A program made the translations under genes and the position numbers. A stretch of DNA of 64,000 nucleotides from Cymbidium sinense (taxonomy: Eukaryota; Streptophyta; Magnoliopsida; Asparagales; Orchidaceae): the NCBI GenBank assembly GCA_021442155.1, contig CM038232.1:65205555-65269554 (forward strand), given 5' to 3'. Positions 24,650 to 36,059 of the stretch are shown here, piece after piece. The notes under the pieces are model-generated. The model had not been told where the DNA came from. It saw only the letters and a list, made by a program, of their open reading frames with translations, and searched no databases. How positions within the stretch are numbered: position 1 is the first letter of the stretch; every line of letters begins with the position of its first letter.

Positions 24650-25560
24650 GAGTTCAACCAAACTTGAATCAAGCCTTAATCAAGCCAATTGATCCACTTT
24701 GGCTCACTTGACCCAAAGTGACCTAAAGTACCCCATTTGAGCTAAATTCTAATCCTACCCAAATTGGATTGAACTAGGCCCAACTAAGCCTCACATTATG
24801 AGCAACAATCATCATGAGATGATCAATCACTCAAATTGGGTCAAACTAAGTCAAACCTAAGGGTTGACTAAGTCAACACTTAGCCAAAATGAAATCTAAA
24901 CTAGCCAACATCCACCATAGGCCAAATTGAATGAAACCATTGAACAAAACTCATTCATGATTAGTGTTTGAACTTGACCAAGTCATCATTTGAGCCTAAC
25001 CTAGCCCAATTGGCCACTTGACCCAAATTGACCCAACTTGACCTAAAAAGTCAAAATGGATCAAAACTTGTTCTAAGCCAAATTAATTAAAATCAATGGG
25101 TCAAGTTCATTCCAAATCACTTATTGAACTTGACCAAAGCCTCAATTGGCCAACTAGACCCAACCTAGCCCAATTGACCATGAACCCAACTTGACCTAAA
25201 AGGTCATATTGAGCAAAAATAAAATCAAACCAAAATTGATTGGAAACAAAGATACCAATACATTTCAAATAATAAATGAAACGTAATCCAACCCATGACC
25301 TAGCCTAAATAGATCAAATGGGTCAAATTGGTCAACTTGACCCATTTGACCTAAATGAAATCAAATGAACCAAATCCAAATAGAAATCAAATTTAACCAA
25401 ACCAATGATACCAAAATATTTCAAATGGTCATATGTACTTGACACAACCCTTAGTTTGACCCAATCTGACCAATTCGTCAACTTGACCCAAGTTGACCCA
25501 TTTTGACCTAAATGGGTCAACATGAGCCAAATCATATCAAATCAATTCCAAATTCATTGA
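24650..25560 (+). promoter_or_regulatory. TTGACC (W-box-like) motif cluster in LTR U3, copy B
   Basis: At least fifteen TTGACC or GGTCAA hexamers fall in about 900 bp, some spaced 9-10 bp apart (for example 25018-25042, 25322-25352, 25484-25507). TTGAC(C/T) is the core site bound by plant WRKY transcription factors. The cluster lies upstream of the presumed transcription start and recurs in copies C and A. Function is inferred from the motif only; the array may also simply be decayed tandem repeats. Confidence 0.5.
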
Positions 25561-26319
25561 CACTTGGCCCAACCCATTTTTCAATCATACCAAACATACT
25601 CAAACTGAAATCCAAGCTAAATGACCATTTTACCCCTAGGTCAAAGGGTAGTTCTTGGCCAAATTCACTTGGAATTTGGTCAAATCCTCTTCATAGTCAC
25701 TTGACACTCTCTTAATGGACCAAGTGGACACCAGTAACAATGGTGCACTTGACCCAATGGGTTTGGGTTAGCCAAGCCCAAACTAAGGCCAAAAATGACC
25801 ACTCCCTTCATTTCAAGCACATGAAAATCACTCCTCCACCCAAAATCAACACATGGCACTTCTCCACTACCTCATATGGAAAAAACTGAACCACATGCCA
25901 CCCTAAATGGCCTAACAAACTCATTACATATGATGAATTTGATCAAAATGGCAAAGAAAAGCTCTACCGTCCGATCCATTTCATTTTAACACATTCACAC
26001 TCGATTGACTGAGAGAGACCTAAGGCAAGCTCCCCAAGTTCCCTCAAGAAATCCCCAAGCCATTTGGATTCTCTTTTTCTCGATTTCTTCAAGATGAAAA
26101 TAGGGGAGCTCAAGCATTTTTCCATCTCACTCAATACCCAATATGAAGCTAATTGCTCTTGCAATCACCCTCAGGGGACTCAATCAAGTTGATCCAGAGC
26201 TTTACTTAAGTTTTCAAGGCACAGGAGAGGGGACTTTGATCAAATCCACAAGCCTAGGAGTAGAACTTTGGTACATAGGGAGATCTACTCAACCTCAACC
26301 CCTTAAACCTTCAACAGGG

Positions 26320-26340
26320 CTTCATCTCTACTAGACGAAG
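26320..26340 (+). other. Conserved LTR stem-loop, copy B
   Basis: CTTCATCT, five-base loop CTACT, AGACGAAG: an 8-bp stem with one A-C mismatch. The same 8-5-8 geometry occurs at 46829-46849 (perfect), 21849-21869 and, on the minus strand, 15842-15822, with paired changes in the stem. Confidence 0.65.
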
Positions 26341-29255
26341 CTACCTCGATGGTTGAGAGCACTGGTGATAGCCTCTGTTGAGGTATGCCTTCAAACCGAG
26401 CCTAGAATAGGAAGTGGTTGGTCTTTTGGGAAGGGAATTTTCCGCCCATGCAAAATTGACCGTTATATCTACTTGTGCTTACTCCTAGATGGTGTGGGTA
26501 AAGTTTAAGTTCAATCTGAGCTCAATCGAGCTCGAATCTTGTCCTAAAGAGTAGAGGGATGTCCTCTCCCATAGGTAAACTTAGTGACGGATCATGGACC
26601 ATCCATCTGTACATTTTAGATGGACGGGCCTGATCAAGCTGTGTAGGATCTCTGATTTATCCTTAAGAACTGCGGGCTTAATTCTTAAAGCCCGATCTTT
26701 GATCAAATGGTCGAGGAGAAAGCGTGTAGCACCACCGCTGACACGACATTATGATGTGATAACTTAAGTGATGAATCTCATCGTGCCATGTGGAAAGCGT
26801 GCGCCACATCAGCGATCCACATGGCGCCAATGAGATTAGTCATATAATTTGGAATTTAATTACATAATAAAAATTGAAACTTCAAAATAACATAACTAAA
26901 TATAGAAAAATAAAAAATATAAAATAAAATGCATTGTGAAGATAATTCTAGAAGGAATTCACTAAAATTATTTGTAATGGATTTTGAACAGTGTAGTTTC
27001 CTTAATTAAGGTTTTAATAAAAACTTAATGACTCTAATTACTTCATTAATTCATTTCAAATTTCTTAGATGCATTTAGTGGGATGACCTTTGCCTCCCCT
27101 AATTTTCTTGGGGTTTATTGATGATTTAATTAGGAAAATCAATTAATGAATCCTTAATCACTCTTTTTATGTAATTAAGAGTAATTAAGCATGTGAATAG
27201 TGATTTAGTCCCTTTATTAAGTTAATTAAGCCTTGTTTAAGTGAAGAAGAGATTTATGGAATGGGTTTGGAGAATTTTCCCTAAGCCATTCCCTAAACCC
27301 CTTTCCTTACTTAATCCTAACTTAATTAAGAGCCAATCTACTAATCACCTACTTAATTAACTTGATAAAATTTTCAAAACATTCTAGAACTTAACCAATT
27401 CATCTTGGGTAGGTGCTTAGGTGTTCAATAACCTAAGTAGCTTAAGAAAATCAAAATCCAACCCACATGTGTGGGAAGGGTATGAAAGTACTTAAATTAA
27501 ATCTTTTAGCTTAACTAATCATTAATAGTGAGCCAATTACATTAGCCCCTTTCTTTCTAGGTGCATTGCTGATTTAAATTCCTTGTGTAGTTTTATGTCA
27601 TACATTGGCTCATAATTATTTGATTAAATATGTTAAAGTGATATAAGTAAGGGGTAATTAATGAACTTAATGTACACCTTAACTTAAACAAAATATAAAA
27701 TCAATTTAATGATTCTAAAATTAAACTAAAATAACATACACATGTGGGAAATGGTTTAGGATAGAAAACCTCTTCACATTTCTTAAATTCAAATCAAACT
27801 CAAAACAAAATAAAAATCTCTTTAAAATAAATTGATTGACTTTAAATAATCCTATTTCATGAGATAATCTTTAGGAATTAATTAGGGTGAATGAACTTAC
27901 AAGCTTTCATATCTTTATTTCTTTCCTAACATGCTAAATGTGTATGTCATGTGAAAATCATGCATTCATGCCTTTCAAAAATAAAATTAAAAATGAAATA
28001 TTTCCTTTATGTCAATTGCATGTTTTGGATAAAGTAAGAATATGAATGGCTATTATCACTATTAAATGAAAAAATTATTTTTTAAAATTTATAAATCAAA
28101 CATCATAACTGGAAAGTATGCTACTTATAATTATCTATAAGTTTACATGTGAGTATAAATATAAAGATGTGCATTATGTGACTTTCCTTCTCTTCTCTTT
28201 TAGCATAGTTTTGAATAGGATTTTGTAAAGTGTATAGTTCATTTGAAAAGAACACAACATTTTCTTAAATCCATTCATATTCATTCTTATGTTATCACTT
28301 AAGAAGGATATTCACACTTGCATATGTAAATTGCATAAACAAATCAAACAAACAAACATGAACTTTTTGTATGATTCTCTCTCCATGCATTTCTTTTTGT
28401 ACATGCACATGTATTTAAAAAAAGTGTATATTAGTCTGGACAACCTCGGAGTTGCGAGGCTTTAAGCAGCCCTAAGTAGGTCTTGTACCTTACACCCCTA
28501 GTGCTAGTAATGATGTCGTACTCACTTATGTCTTTTATACTTGTAGATGTGCATAAGAAAAATGAATAAAAGAATCACTCTTTTTCTACTTAATAAAATC
28601 ATGCATCATGAAGCATCCAAATTTTATTAAGTAACTCTCTTAGCATTCATCATTTAGGTGTGCTAAACATTTTCATTTGCATGTATAGATATGCTTAGGT
28701 TCCATTCATATACATGTTACACATGTTGGGAAATAAATGAAGTGTTGTGTTTTGTGATATTATTTCACTTTACTTAATCTTAAAATACCTTTCTTTTTGA
28801 ATAAGTTTGTTTAGGAAAAATCTAAACTTCAGATTAATTGAATATGAATCTATCTTAGAAATTACTTAAGGTAGGGAGAAAAGGGAAGTTCTCTTCTCTT
28901 TTTCTCTCTTTACAACACATAATAATTAATTGTAGGTTCATTCAAACCTATTCAAATCACAAAATAAAAATCAATCAAATCAACTAAATCACTTAAATAA
29001 AATCACCCTCTAAGTTGAACATTTTCGTACTTAGAAAATTTCAACCTTAAAGCCTAGCTAAGCATACCACACAAACCTTAAATAGCACACATATTAAGCT
29101 AAGTCACCACTTCTAGCTTTAGGTTAGGGCGATGCATGGTTTGATGTTTGCTTTTATTTTGTGATGTAATATTTAGTCTGGATGTTAGGATGTGTGTGTA
29201 TAGACTGAATGGCAGGGCTATCTTAGTCTAACCATTATCTTCTACTGGGGATTGT

Positions 29256-29319
29256 GCTTGAGGGGCGTTGTAATAAAAATATAACTACTTTTGCTCTGCA
29301 GGTGCTTATACCCCTGAGC
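29256..29319 (+). other. Long-range stem around a splice-acceptor-like site in the LTR, copy B
   Basis: Arms GCTTGAGGGG (29256-29265) and CCCCTGAGC (29311-29319) enclose an A-rich segment and CTTTTGCTCTGCAG followed by GT. The equivalents are 49712-49775 and 60911-60972. Confidence 0.4.
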
Positions 29320-29558
29320 ATAATCCAAAATAGGCCAGGTAGATTTGGTTACATATACATGCTTGGGATTGTATGGTTTGTTTGGCTAATCTCTATTTTG
29401 CAAGTTTTAGTTAGATTTTCTTTTTTTTTTCCATTTTCATGTAATTTTGTAATTAGGATTTTGGAATGATTATTATGGGGTATTAGGATAAACATTGGTT
29501 ATAAGACTATATCTTATGTACCGTGTGAAGCATTTGGAGATACCACATTCCAACCAAT

Positions 29559-29640
29559 CAAAAAGAAGAAAGAAGAAAGAAGAAAGAAGAAATGAAGAAT
29601 AAAGACCCCCATAATAATAAATTCCTTCTTGATTGTAATT
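29559..29640 (+). promoter_or_regulatory. Purine tract and putative polyadenylation signal of the LTR, copy B
   Basis: An AGAAGAA heptamer repeat runs into GAAGAATAAAGACCCCC and then a T-rich stretch. AATAAA and the AAGACCCCC block recur at the matching position in copies C (about 50095) and D (about 61255), so this is the likely 3'-end signal of element RNA. Confidence 0.4.
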
Positions 29641-31205
29641 TATTCATTTGTAATCCAGATTGTGTAAGGGTAGAGCTCGACTACCCAATTTTTTTTTGGA
29701 TTTGTGCGGTGGAGCCCGACCATAAATGACCTCTTATTCTTTTGTGCTAGCTTTATAAATTGATTGATGTTTGTTTAACTTGTGCATTAAGATGACATAT
29801 TTTCTTAGTTTCTTCCTTGCTTTGATGTATGACCTGAATGACGATTAGGCTCTTAGGAAAATAAATTTTCTATCCAACTAATCAATTCAAACTAAAAATT
29901 AAATAACTCATAATCTCATATAAAGCCTAGGTTATAAATCAAAATAAAAGAATCAACAATCCCTTAGCTGGATGTTGTATTACTTTTCTCACATCATGCT
30001 TAAAAAAGCATATTATTTCACTCTTGACTTTGAGGGATTCCACCTTTGCTAGAGAACTTGGCTTGACCTTTGAGAGTCATGATAAAAACACACCTCCTTA
30101 TCTCGCTGATTTTAGCTCATAATCTAATTTCTCATGCATTAGGCATATGAATCCTAAATCCCTTGTCAAATTGATTATCCAAAAAATAAAAATAAAATGT
30201 GATAAAATTTGCATTAGATTTAAGTCATTAAATCATGCCCTACATGATTTAGTATGTTAGAAAGCGTGATTAAGGACTTAGTCTCTTTATAAATAAATAA
30301 CAGCCTAGCTATCTTACAAAAGTATTTGACTTACCTACTTGTATTTAAAATCATAGGAGGAGTTAGTTGGCGGCCATCCCCAAGCAGTTGTAAGTCCAAC
30401 AGTCGGGTGGTTTATCCTCTCTTATGGAGGTAAACTAAATACCCATTTTCACCTCAGATTTAGGTCGTGCTTTTGTCCCTCGTCAAAGCTCCCTAGATTT
30501 AAGTTCAAAGGTTTCTACTTCCATTTGCGGGCTACGAGCATAAATCCTCACCTCTTAGGCATTTCCATGACCTTGTATCAAGGAATTGTAAGCCCTAGAT
30601 TTCTAATAAAAATTCAACTCAAATAAATCAATTCAATTTCAAAAATATAAAGTCCAACCATAGGATAGTTTGGGGTGCTTACTAGGCTTTCTAGTATCCT
30701 AAGCATCCCCTACTTATCTTCATTTGGATTCGATAAGAATCCCGCTTGACTTTTCTAAAAGTAAACCAATCGATTGATAGTCCTACCCTTCGAAATCTTT
30801 AGAGATAACAATCATTTACCTTAATCGAGAGTATTCCTAAGGAATCATGTTTCTTAGGATGTAATTAACTATGGGGGCTTTCCTTTATAGGAAACTTAAT
30901 GAACCCGATTTAAAATAAACCTTGCTTTACTTTTTCATATAAAATAAGGGAAGAATCTCTAGTATATTTCAAAGACCCATAATCCTTAGGAGTCCTTTTA
31001 AAGGTGATTATGTCCATTGTAGGGTGGTGATTTCTATCTTTTGAGATGGTACACATTTTTTCAATGCTATACCCGATCACCCTAATAAGAACATCTGCAG
31101 ATCTGCGTGGTATCTCAACAAGGCGTTATACTTCTATTTTCATTTATCCTTTTTTTAGAAAGGGGATAGATGAAGGCAAGAATATTTATTCACCACAATT
31201 TTTTT

Positions 31206-31223
31206 CGATGACTCCACTGGGGA
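31206..31223 (+). other. Primer-binding site, tRNA-Arg type
   Basis: CGATGACTCCACTGGGGA differs at two positions from TGGCGACTCCACTGGGGA-type sites that pair with tRNA-Arg and are typical of Ogre elements. It begins 9 bp after the CA that ends the LTR, which fixes the 5' LTR boundary. Confidence 0.6.
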
Positions 31224-32408
31224 AGGTTCATCTCTCCATCTTTAGTAAATGATCATTATCTCCAAGTATCGATAGTGGGTTTGTACTTTTGTATGAATCC
31301 AAAACTATCTTTCTTTTCCATTGGAACTTAGCTTATTTCATCCTTAAATTAAGCTAGCCAACATCTTTAGGTTTTAGGACCTCACCCTGTGTTGGTCTTA
31401 AAACCCCCATTGGGGTCTCCAATGGGTGAAAATAAAAATTTAATAAAAAGAAAATGATCAAAGACTTCCTCGTTACCACTTTCATGGTAAGGAAAGGTTC
31501 ATTTCAAAAATAAAGACAAAATCAATCCTTCATAAAAGTCTTGCTTTTTGAAAGCACTTTTTCAAAATACACTTAATAAAATATTTGCACTACCTTTAAC
31601 AATTTTTTATAATTGTTATAGGTAGGAACAATTCAAAAATAAAATAAACAATCATATTTCCCAAAAGCACAAATGAATACCTTCACTCAATTTACTTGAA
31701 TGAAGCTTTCATATTCAAATAAAAATAACAATCAACATTCCAAAAATAAAACCAAAAATCAAGTTTCAAAAAGCACATATGAAACCTCTCCATTCAATAT
31801 ACCCACATTTATTGAATGGAGGTTTCATTTCCAATCCAAATTAAAAATCAATTTTTAAAAAGCACATATGAAAGTGGTTCTACACTATGAAACCTCTCTT
31901 TTCAAATATGAACCTATGGAAGCATCTCTCCAAAAATATTTGAACCCATTTTCAACATACCCAAATTTGTTGAAAGTGGTTCTACACTAAAAAAAAAAAA
32001 ATCCTCTTTTCAATCAATCTCAAAATCTCTTCTAAATCCATTTAAGCCCAACTTAACACTTTCAAGATGTTGAGTGTGGGTTCAAATTCTAGAATTCAAA
32101 TTCAAAAATCAATAAAATAGGAATCTAATTGAAGTTTGTTTTCAACATTGCAGACTTTCAGTCAGCGTCAGGTTCAGTTTCAGTTTTAATTTCAGTTGAT
32201 TGCAATGGCAGCGTAGAAGTATGTGTTCACGTTTTCTCATGGGATGGGTTTGGCCTTCAATTAGGCTAGCCTTCCACAATATGACTATGGCCACTTCATC
32301 AACTTTGGATGAGGCTTTGAGGGGGCCATGATTACATGTGAGAGAACCCCCCTTACCATGGTTAGCATGAGCATGGTGACCGGGCAGAAGCTGATCATCT
32401 AGGTCGAC
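31224..32408 (+). other. Leader of the giant Tat element
   Basis: Untranslated region between primer site and gag. It contains repeated AAAAGCACA(T/A)ATGAA blocks (about 31665, 31769, 31858), a duplicated GAAAGTGGTTCTACACT (31872 and 31973) and three hairpins in series (31681-31705, 31782-31825, 31946-31979). Near 32150-32200 comes a TCAGTTTCAGTTT run. Such leaders usually carry packaging and dimerisation signals; that role is inferred. Confidence 0.5.
31681..31979 (+). other. Cluster of three leader hairpins
   Basis: Hairpin 1: CTTCACTCAA / TTGAATGAAG (one G-U-type change). Hairpin 2: an 18-base arm at 31782-31799 pairing with 31810-31825 (two bases missing). Hairpin 3: CCATTTTCAACA / TGTTGAAAGTGG. 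Hairpins 2 and 3 have nearly the same loop (TACCCACATT, TACCCAAATT). Confidence 0.6.
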
Positions 32409-35400
32409 ATGCCATCTAATTTAGAGATCCCCTCTCTGAAGAGGAAGGATATGGAAGTTCCCACAACAACAATATCAATGCCAGTATTAGAGCGCCCAGT
32501 TATTCCCCATGCTTCCCCAGTTAGAGCTAGTACCCACTCGCTGGCTCCCTCAAAGGGGAAGGCTCCCTTGATCCTAGGGATTGTCTCCCCTGCCTTCGAG
32601 GTTGGGTTTAGCTCCCACTCTGCTCGACTTACCTAGACCCAGCGAAGAAATAAGAACTGGATGATCAAGCAGTACCACACTCACATTACTAGGGAGTTGG
32701 AGGCAGCCACTTAGTCTATTGTAGAGGAGCTGCCTAGGATGGTTTCCCTGCTGGTTACAAAAAACCAGTTCCACACTCTCTCTAGATCTAATAGAGAGGA
32801 TGCTAGAAGGATTTCTATTTCACATCCACCAACGGTTCAATTTCACGCACTTGGTAGTGAGAGGAGGAGGTCATATGCTAGCCTCCGATAAGTTTTACGC
32901 TGAGTAGCGGAGCTTACAAATGATTGGAGTCTGAGGCTCAGTTTGATTTGAGATCTATCATTCCCAATAGCGTTGGCAGGAAGCTTATGTAGGAGAGGGT
33001 TAGAGAGGCCCGTACATCAGTTCATGTTACTAACTGGGAGCGCCGGAGGTACAACCTACAATCAGTGGACTCTGAACTTATGGGATTTCTAGATTAGTGC
33101 GCTACTTGCGCCGACCATACTGACATTATCTTACTCATGAGGACTACACATCGTAGGAGAGGAGCTCCTATCCCGAGAGAGTCAGTGGTGCCTCCACTAA
33201 ACCATTCTTCTCCGTGCTCGCCGTTTCCCATACATGTTCCAGCTTCTACTGTTTTAGCCAAGTACATGAAGGTCGTATCGGGGGAGAAGAGAACCCCGTT
33301 GGTGATCCAGCTATGGTTGAGAGATCTCGTCCCATCTACACCACCTACTATGGTGAGGCCGAGCTCTCCTACTCGACCTTATACCCCAGTTGTGGTGAAG
33401 AAGGAATGGCGACCTCGAAGTATAGTAGTCATCCCATCACCACCACCACCGCAGTAGGCTATGGAGATAGTCGTAGTAGTTGAGGGAGAAGGAGACAGTT
33501 CAGTCGCCCCTATGACCATAGATCCTCATAGGAGTGCTACTCCAGTCAGATCTAACAGTAGTCAGGAGTATCTTTCCTCTTGTGAGTGCAATCCTCACAA
33601 GATCAGCTCACCAGCAGCATCGGAGGTTTGGTTCCTATTTGTGCATGGTAATGACCGTACTACCGGTCAGACCTGATCTTTTGTGCCTGTTTAGTTGGAC
33701 GGATCTCTGGATGACATAGTAGCTCAGTAACTAGTGGAGAAAAAAGAAATCTTAGGATATTCGTGGTCCGATTTAGAGGATGAAAATGTCAGCTTTGATT
33801 TGAATGAAGATGATCTGTTAGAGGACTCAGTGGGGGTACACATGGTAGATACCCAGGGTTCTCTCCTCCATGAGCAACAGACTTTGGAAGGTACTGAGGC
33901 CGAGCAGGAAGACTCAACCTACTCAACCCAATACCTCCATTAACAGCTAAAGGATAAATATGAGCAAATAGATAGGATGGGATAGCATCTCGAGGACTTG
34001 TTAGCAGTAATCTTAGCACTTCAGAAACAAGCACTAGTAGTCCATCATACTATAACTGAGACTAGTCAGCCAGAGTTGGTGCATGTCTTGGATTCAACCA
34101 AAACTTTACCTCCAGTAGAGCAGGGTAGAACCAGCCTATATAGGAAGGTAGTGGATAGTACCTCCATACAAGAAAAAATATATCAAAACCATGGTTGAGC
34201 GAGAGAGTATGGCGCCCAAGCGAGGAGGATCATCGGTTCAAAGGGTAGACCTAACCGGAGGAATTTGATGCCATCCAATATCCTAAGGGTTTCGTGCCAC
34301 CTTCTTTCAAGAGCTCGGGGTGGGAACTGAGGCATCATATTGCACTTGAGAGCTGAGGTGGCGTGATGCTTTACTCTTTCGTCTCTTTATTAGTAGCATA
34401 GTAGGCATAGCCTTCGATTGGTATGCTAAACTTCTCAACAGTTTAGTGAAGACTTTTGCTGAGTTGGAGCAACTCTTCATCAAGAGGTTTGTTGGAGCTC
34501 AACAAAGGGTGACTGTAGGCGATCTCTTTGTGGCATAATAAAACCCTGATAAGTCCCTCATTGATTACATTCTCAGATGACATAATTAGAATATAAAATG
34601 TGAACCACAGCTGTCTGAACAACATGCCATTGAGATTCTGCTTAAGAATATCCATGACCCGGTAGTCTTCATGCTCAAAGGTTTCACCATCAAAATATTT
34701 GAGAAACTAATCAACAAGGCGGCTAGCTTACAAGGAGAAGTCGAACAGTCACCTTTTCAGAACAATCAGCAAAGCAGAAGCCATAGAAAACTTTTGAGAA
34801 GAATCTTGGGGTAGTGATAACAATAGACAAGAGGAAATAGCCAGTTAGAGTGCAGTTTGAGAGACTTCGTGCTCCACAGCCATCACTTTCACCTCCTTTA
34901 CCACCACCGAGGTAGCCTTATCGCCCGCCACAGTAGCCTCCATGGCCTGCACCACCTCCTCCTCAGCCATATCATTAGAAGAAATGGTACACATACTTGC
35001 CACCAGGTAGCTATGGTCCACCTATGCTTTTGGATAAACTTAACAAGCCTTATTCATTTAAGAGGGAGGTAATCAGAAAAATCTTTAAGAATTTCTTAAA
35101 GAAGCCTAATTTTCAGCTACTCGAACCTAGGAGACCAGAGGAAGTGGATAAAATCAATGATCTTAACTTTTGGCCCCTACCATCGCATGCTAGGTCATGT
35201 TTTGGAAGATTGTTTCACATTCAAGGACTGGCTCAAACATAGCCTCAAGACCGCTGCTATAGTTATCCCGAAGGAATACCCTGTGGAACAACTATCCAGT
35301 TCTATTAGGGTAATCCTTAGGGATACTTGCAATCCTTTCAAAACCAAAGAAGGTATGGATATCTTCTTATCTCGTACCACTAAGAAAATTATCTCCAAAA

Positions 35401-35510
35401 TCAATAAACTTTTCTTGCAGGTGCCTGAGCTAGCTCAAACCTTCAACATCAAGAAAGGTTTGCAAGTTGCGAGAGCCAACTCAGGGAAAGGGGGAGCTCA
35501 GTAGTAGCAG
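32409..35510 (+). pseudogene. gag of the giant Tat element, decayed
   Basis: Capsid-type protein of the retrotransposon. The N-terminal kilobase is proline/serine-rich and only partly open (32409-32636, 33137-33457). The retrotransposon gag domain is readable at about 34260-34780 ('FVPPSFK', then 'GIAFDWYAKLL' and 'TFAELEQLFIKRF' within one frame at 34405-34500), but it is interrupted by TAA/TAG where glutamine codons would be expected. Near 35170-35240 a frame reads 'PYHRMLGHVLEDCFTFKDWL', the histidine/cysteine knuckle-like motif typical of Ogre gag, with the first cysteine lost. A frame change separates it from the upstream piece at 34997-35242. Confidence 0.7.
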
Positions 35511-35516
35511 CAGCTT

Positions 35517-36059
35517 GTGCCAGCCCGGGATAGCCAAATAGCACAACCACCTACCGAGTCCAGCCTCCAATCCACCATTGCAGCTACTACATCAGCGACT
35601 ACCTCTACTTCTGCTAGCTCTTCTTCTAGTAGACATCTTGTATCGGCGGATGAGGGCATCAAATCTCTCACCCCACTTACTTTACTTGATTTGTACTATG
35701 TACCTCTTTCAAAATCTATGAAATCAAAGAATAAAGCTAGATTGAATTATATCTGTGTCACTTCTAATGTGTTATCTAAATCTATTCTTAATGATAACTC
35801 TTCAAGTCTAAACAATAATTATAACGATTTCGATCTTCCTCTTTTTGATTCAGAGGTGGACTTTCCTACTTTGAACACTATGAGTTTGCCTCTTAAGATA
35901 GACTTGGAATCATCAGATTTTGAGGGTCCCATAGGAGAAGCTGTAGGTGAGCCTGACGTGTAGGTAGAATCTTCATAACCCTGCAATAAGATATGACCGA
36001 AGTTAACATACTGTTAAGGTTCTACCTCCTAGGAAAGCATCTCAAGATAGATGAAAATA
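35517..36059 (+). pseudogene. gag-protease linker region, decayed
   Basis: A 148-codon open frame (35517-35963) with a serine/threonine-rich start and an acidic, asparagine-rich end. It has no recognised domain. Its position between gag and protease and the absence of any other gene signal suggest that it is the variable linker of the polyprotein, not a separate gene. Confidence 0.45.

Larger units (their letters stand above)
23813..31197 (+). repeat. 5' LTR of the giant Tat element, copy B
   Basis: Starts TGTTGACC and ends CACCACA immediately before the primer site. Homologous along its length to copy C (from 44316), with visible local indels (for example about 68 bp around 27540-27605 present only in B, and about 30 bp near 29345 missing only from B) and to copies A and D. 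It contains a W-box-rich 5' part, a conserved hairpin, a long AT-rich middle and a conserved AATAAA near 29597. Open frames inside it (24399, 25512, 26143, 29254, 31046) are not conserved as protein between copies and are not genes. Confidence 0.8.

Noticed and set aside
24650..25560. Regularly recurring TTGACC words as a CRISPR-like array
   Set aside because: No repeat of fixed length with unique spacers; the words are short and unevenly spaced, and the context is a plant retrotransposon LTR.
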